Assembly (NCBI GenBank): GCA_910578795.1
Contig: CAJTSD010000006.1
Location: forward strand, 1 to 64,000
DNA from: an uncultured Lachnospiraceae bacterium
Lineage (GTDB): Bacteria; Bacillota; Clostridia; Lachnospirales; Lachnospiraceae
Direction of reading: 5' to 3'
Length of the DNA: 64,000 bases
In this document: piece by piece, positions 63,994-64,000 of the stretch
Numbering within the stretch: the stretch's first letter is position 1
How the letters are laid out: the number at the start of each line of letters is the position of its first letter
Made by a program: the position numbers and the translations under genes
The notes under the pieces: generated by a model
What the model saw: the letters and a program-made list of their open reading frames with translations, nothing else
The model's database searches: none
Told to the model about the DNA's origin: nothing

Positions 63994-64000
63994 ATGAACG
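63994..64000 (+). CDS. Start of a next gene, cut by the window end
   Basis: ATGAACG at 63994-64000 follows TAGGAGAAG at a good distance, so another gene in the same direction probably begins here. Nothing can be said about its product. Confidence 0.35.

Overview
The window looks like chromosome from a motile, Gram-positive, low-to-moderate GC Clostridia, most probably Lachnospiraceae-like. The reasons are strong GGAGG ribosome sites with some TTG and GTG starts, GLUG/Big_2 surface proteins, an MMPL transporter, HD-GYP and CheA/CheW proteins, and teichoic-acid-type polymer genes. This placement is inference; no rRNA or other marker is present. All genes I support lie on the + strand. No tRNA, rRNA, CRISPR array or insertion sequence was seen. 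Layout: (1) 106-1686, an AAA ATPase fused to a PD-(D/E)XK nuclease-like domain, closed by a terminator. (2) 1827-26147, a cell-surface glycan / phospho-polymer cluster of 20 genes: glycosyltransferases (GT2, GT4, GT32, capsule type), LicD, a CDP-glycerol-type phosphotransferase, two kinds of cytidylyltransferase, FkbM and other methyltransferases, a polysaccharide deacetylase, an epimerase, a left-handed beta-helix acyltransferase and two TIM-barrel isomerase-like proteins. Its striking feature is a small Rossmann-like module of about 90 residues (G-x-G, then a D-N/S-N/D strand end, then a G-V-P-E-like strand). I find it 13 times: N-terminal in eight enzymes, C-terminal in two, internal in one, adapted at the N-terminus of the beta-helix protein, and once alone as a 106-residue protein. 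(3) 26298-28367, a dCACHE-type chemoreceptor. (4) 28698-42032, an envelope module: an MMPL/RND transporter with an operator-like palindrome at its promoter, overlapped by a membrane-anchored GLUG/coiled-coil protein, then a 2096-residue Big_2 protein. (5) 42188-47511, an asparagine synthase-like amidotransferase, a UbiA enzyme with the phosphoribosyl-polyprenyl signature, a HAD phosphatase and a GT-C-like membrane protein, a plausible polyprenyl-phospho-ribose route. (6) 47674-57986, signalling: an intact HD-GYP regulator, a histidine kinase, a second HD-GYP regulator with lost metal ligands, then cheR-cheB-cheY-cheA-cheW-mcp behind a sigma-28-like promoter. (7) 58147-63946, two hybrid histidine kinases flanking a GT39-like membrane glycosyltransferase; the first kinase is frameshifted at a run of six G. 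How it fits together: the glycan cluster would charge glycerol/alditol-type and sugar building blocks with CTP, build a decorated polymer and modify it by methylation, deacetylation and phospho-alditol transfer. The repeated Rossmann module would give most of the cluster's enzymes one shared binding or docking property. The later modules supply envelope transport, lipid-linked sugars and sensory control. Assignments rest on motifs read by eye; no database search was run.
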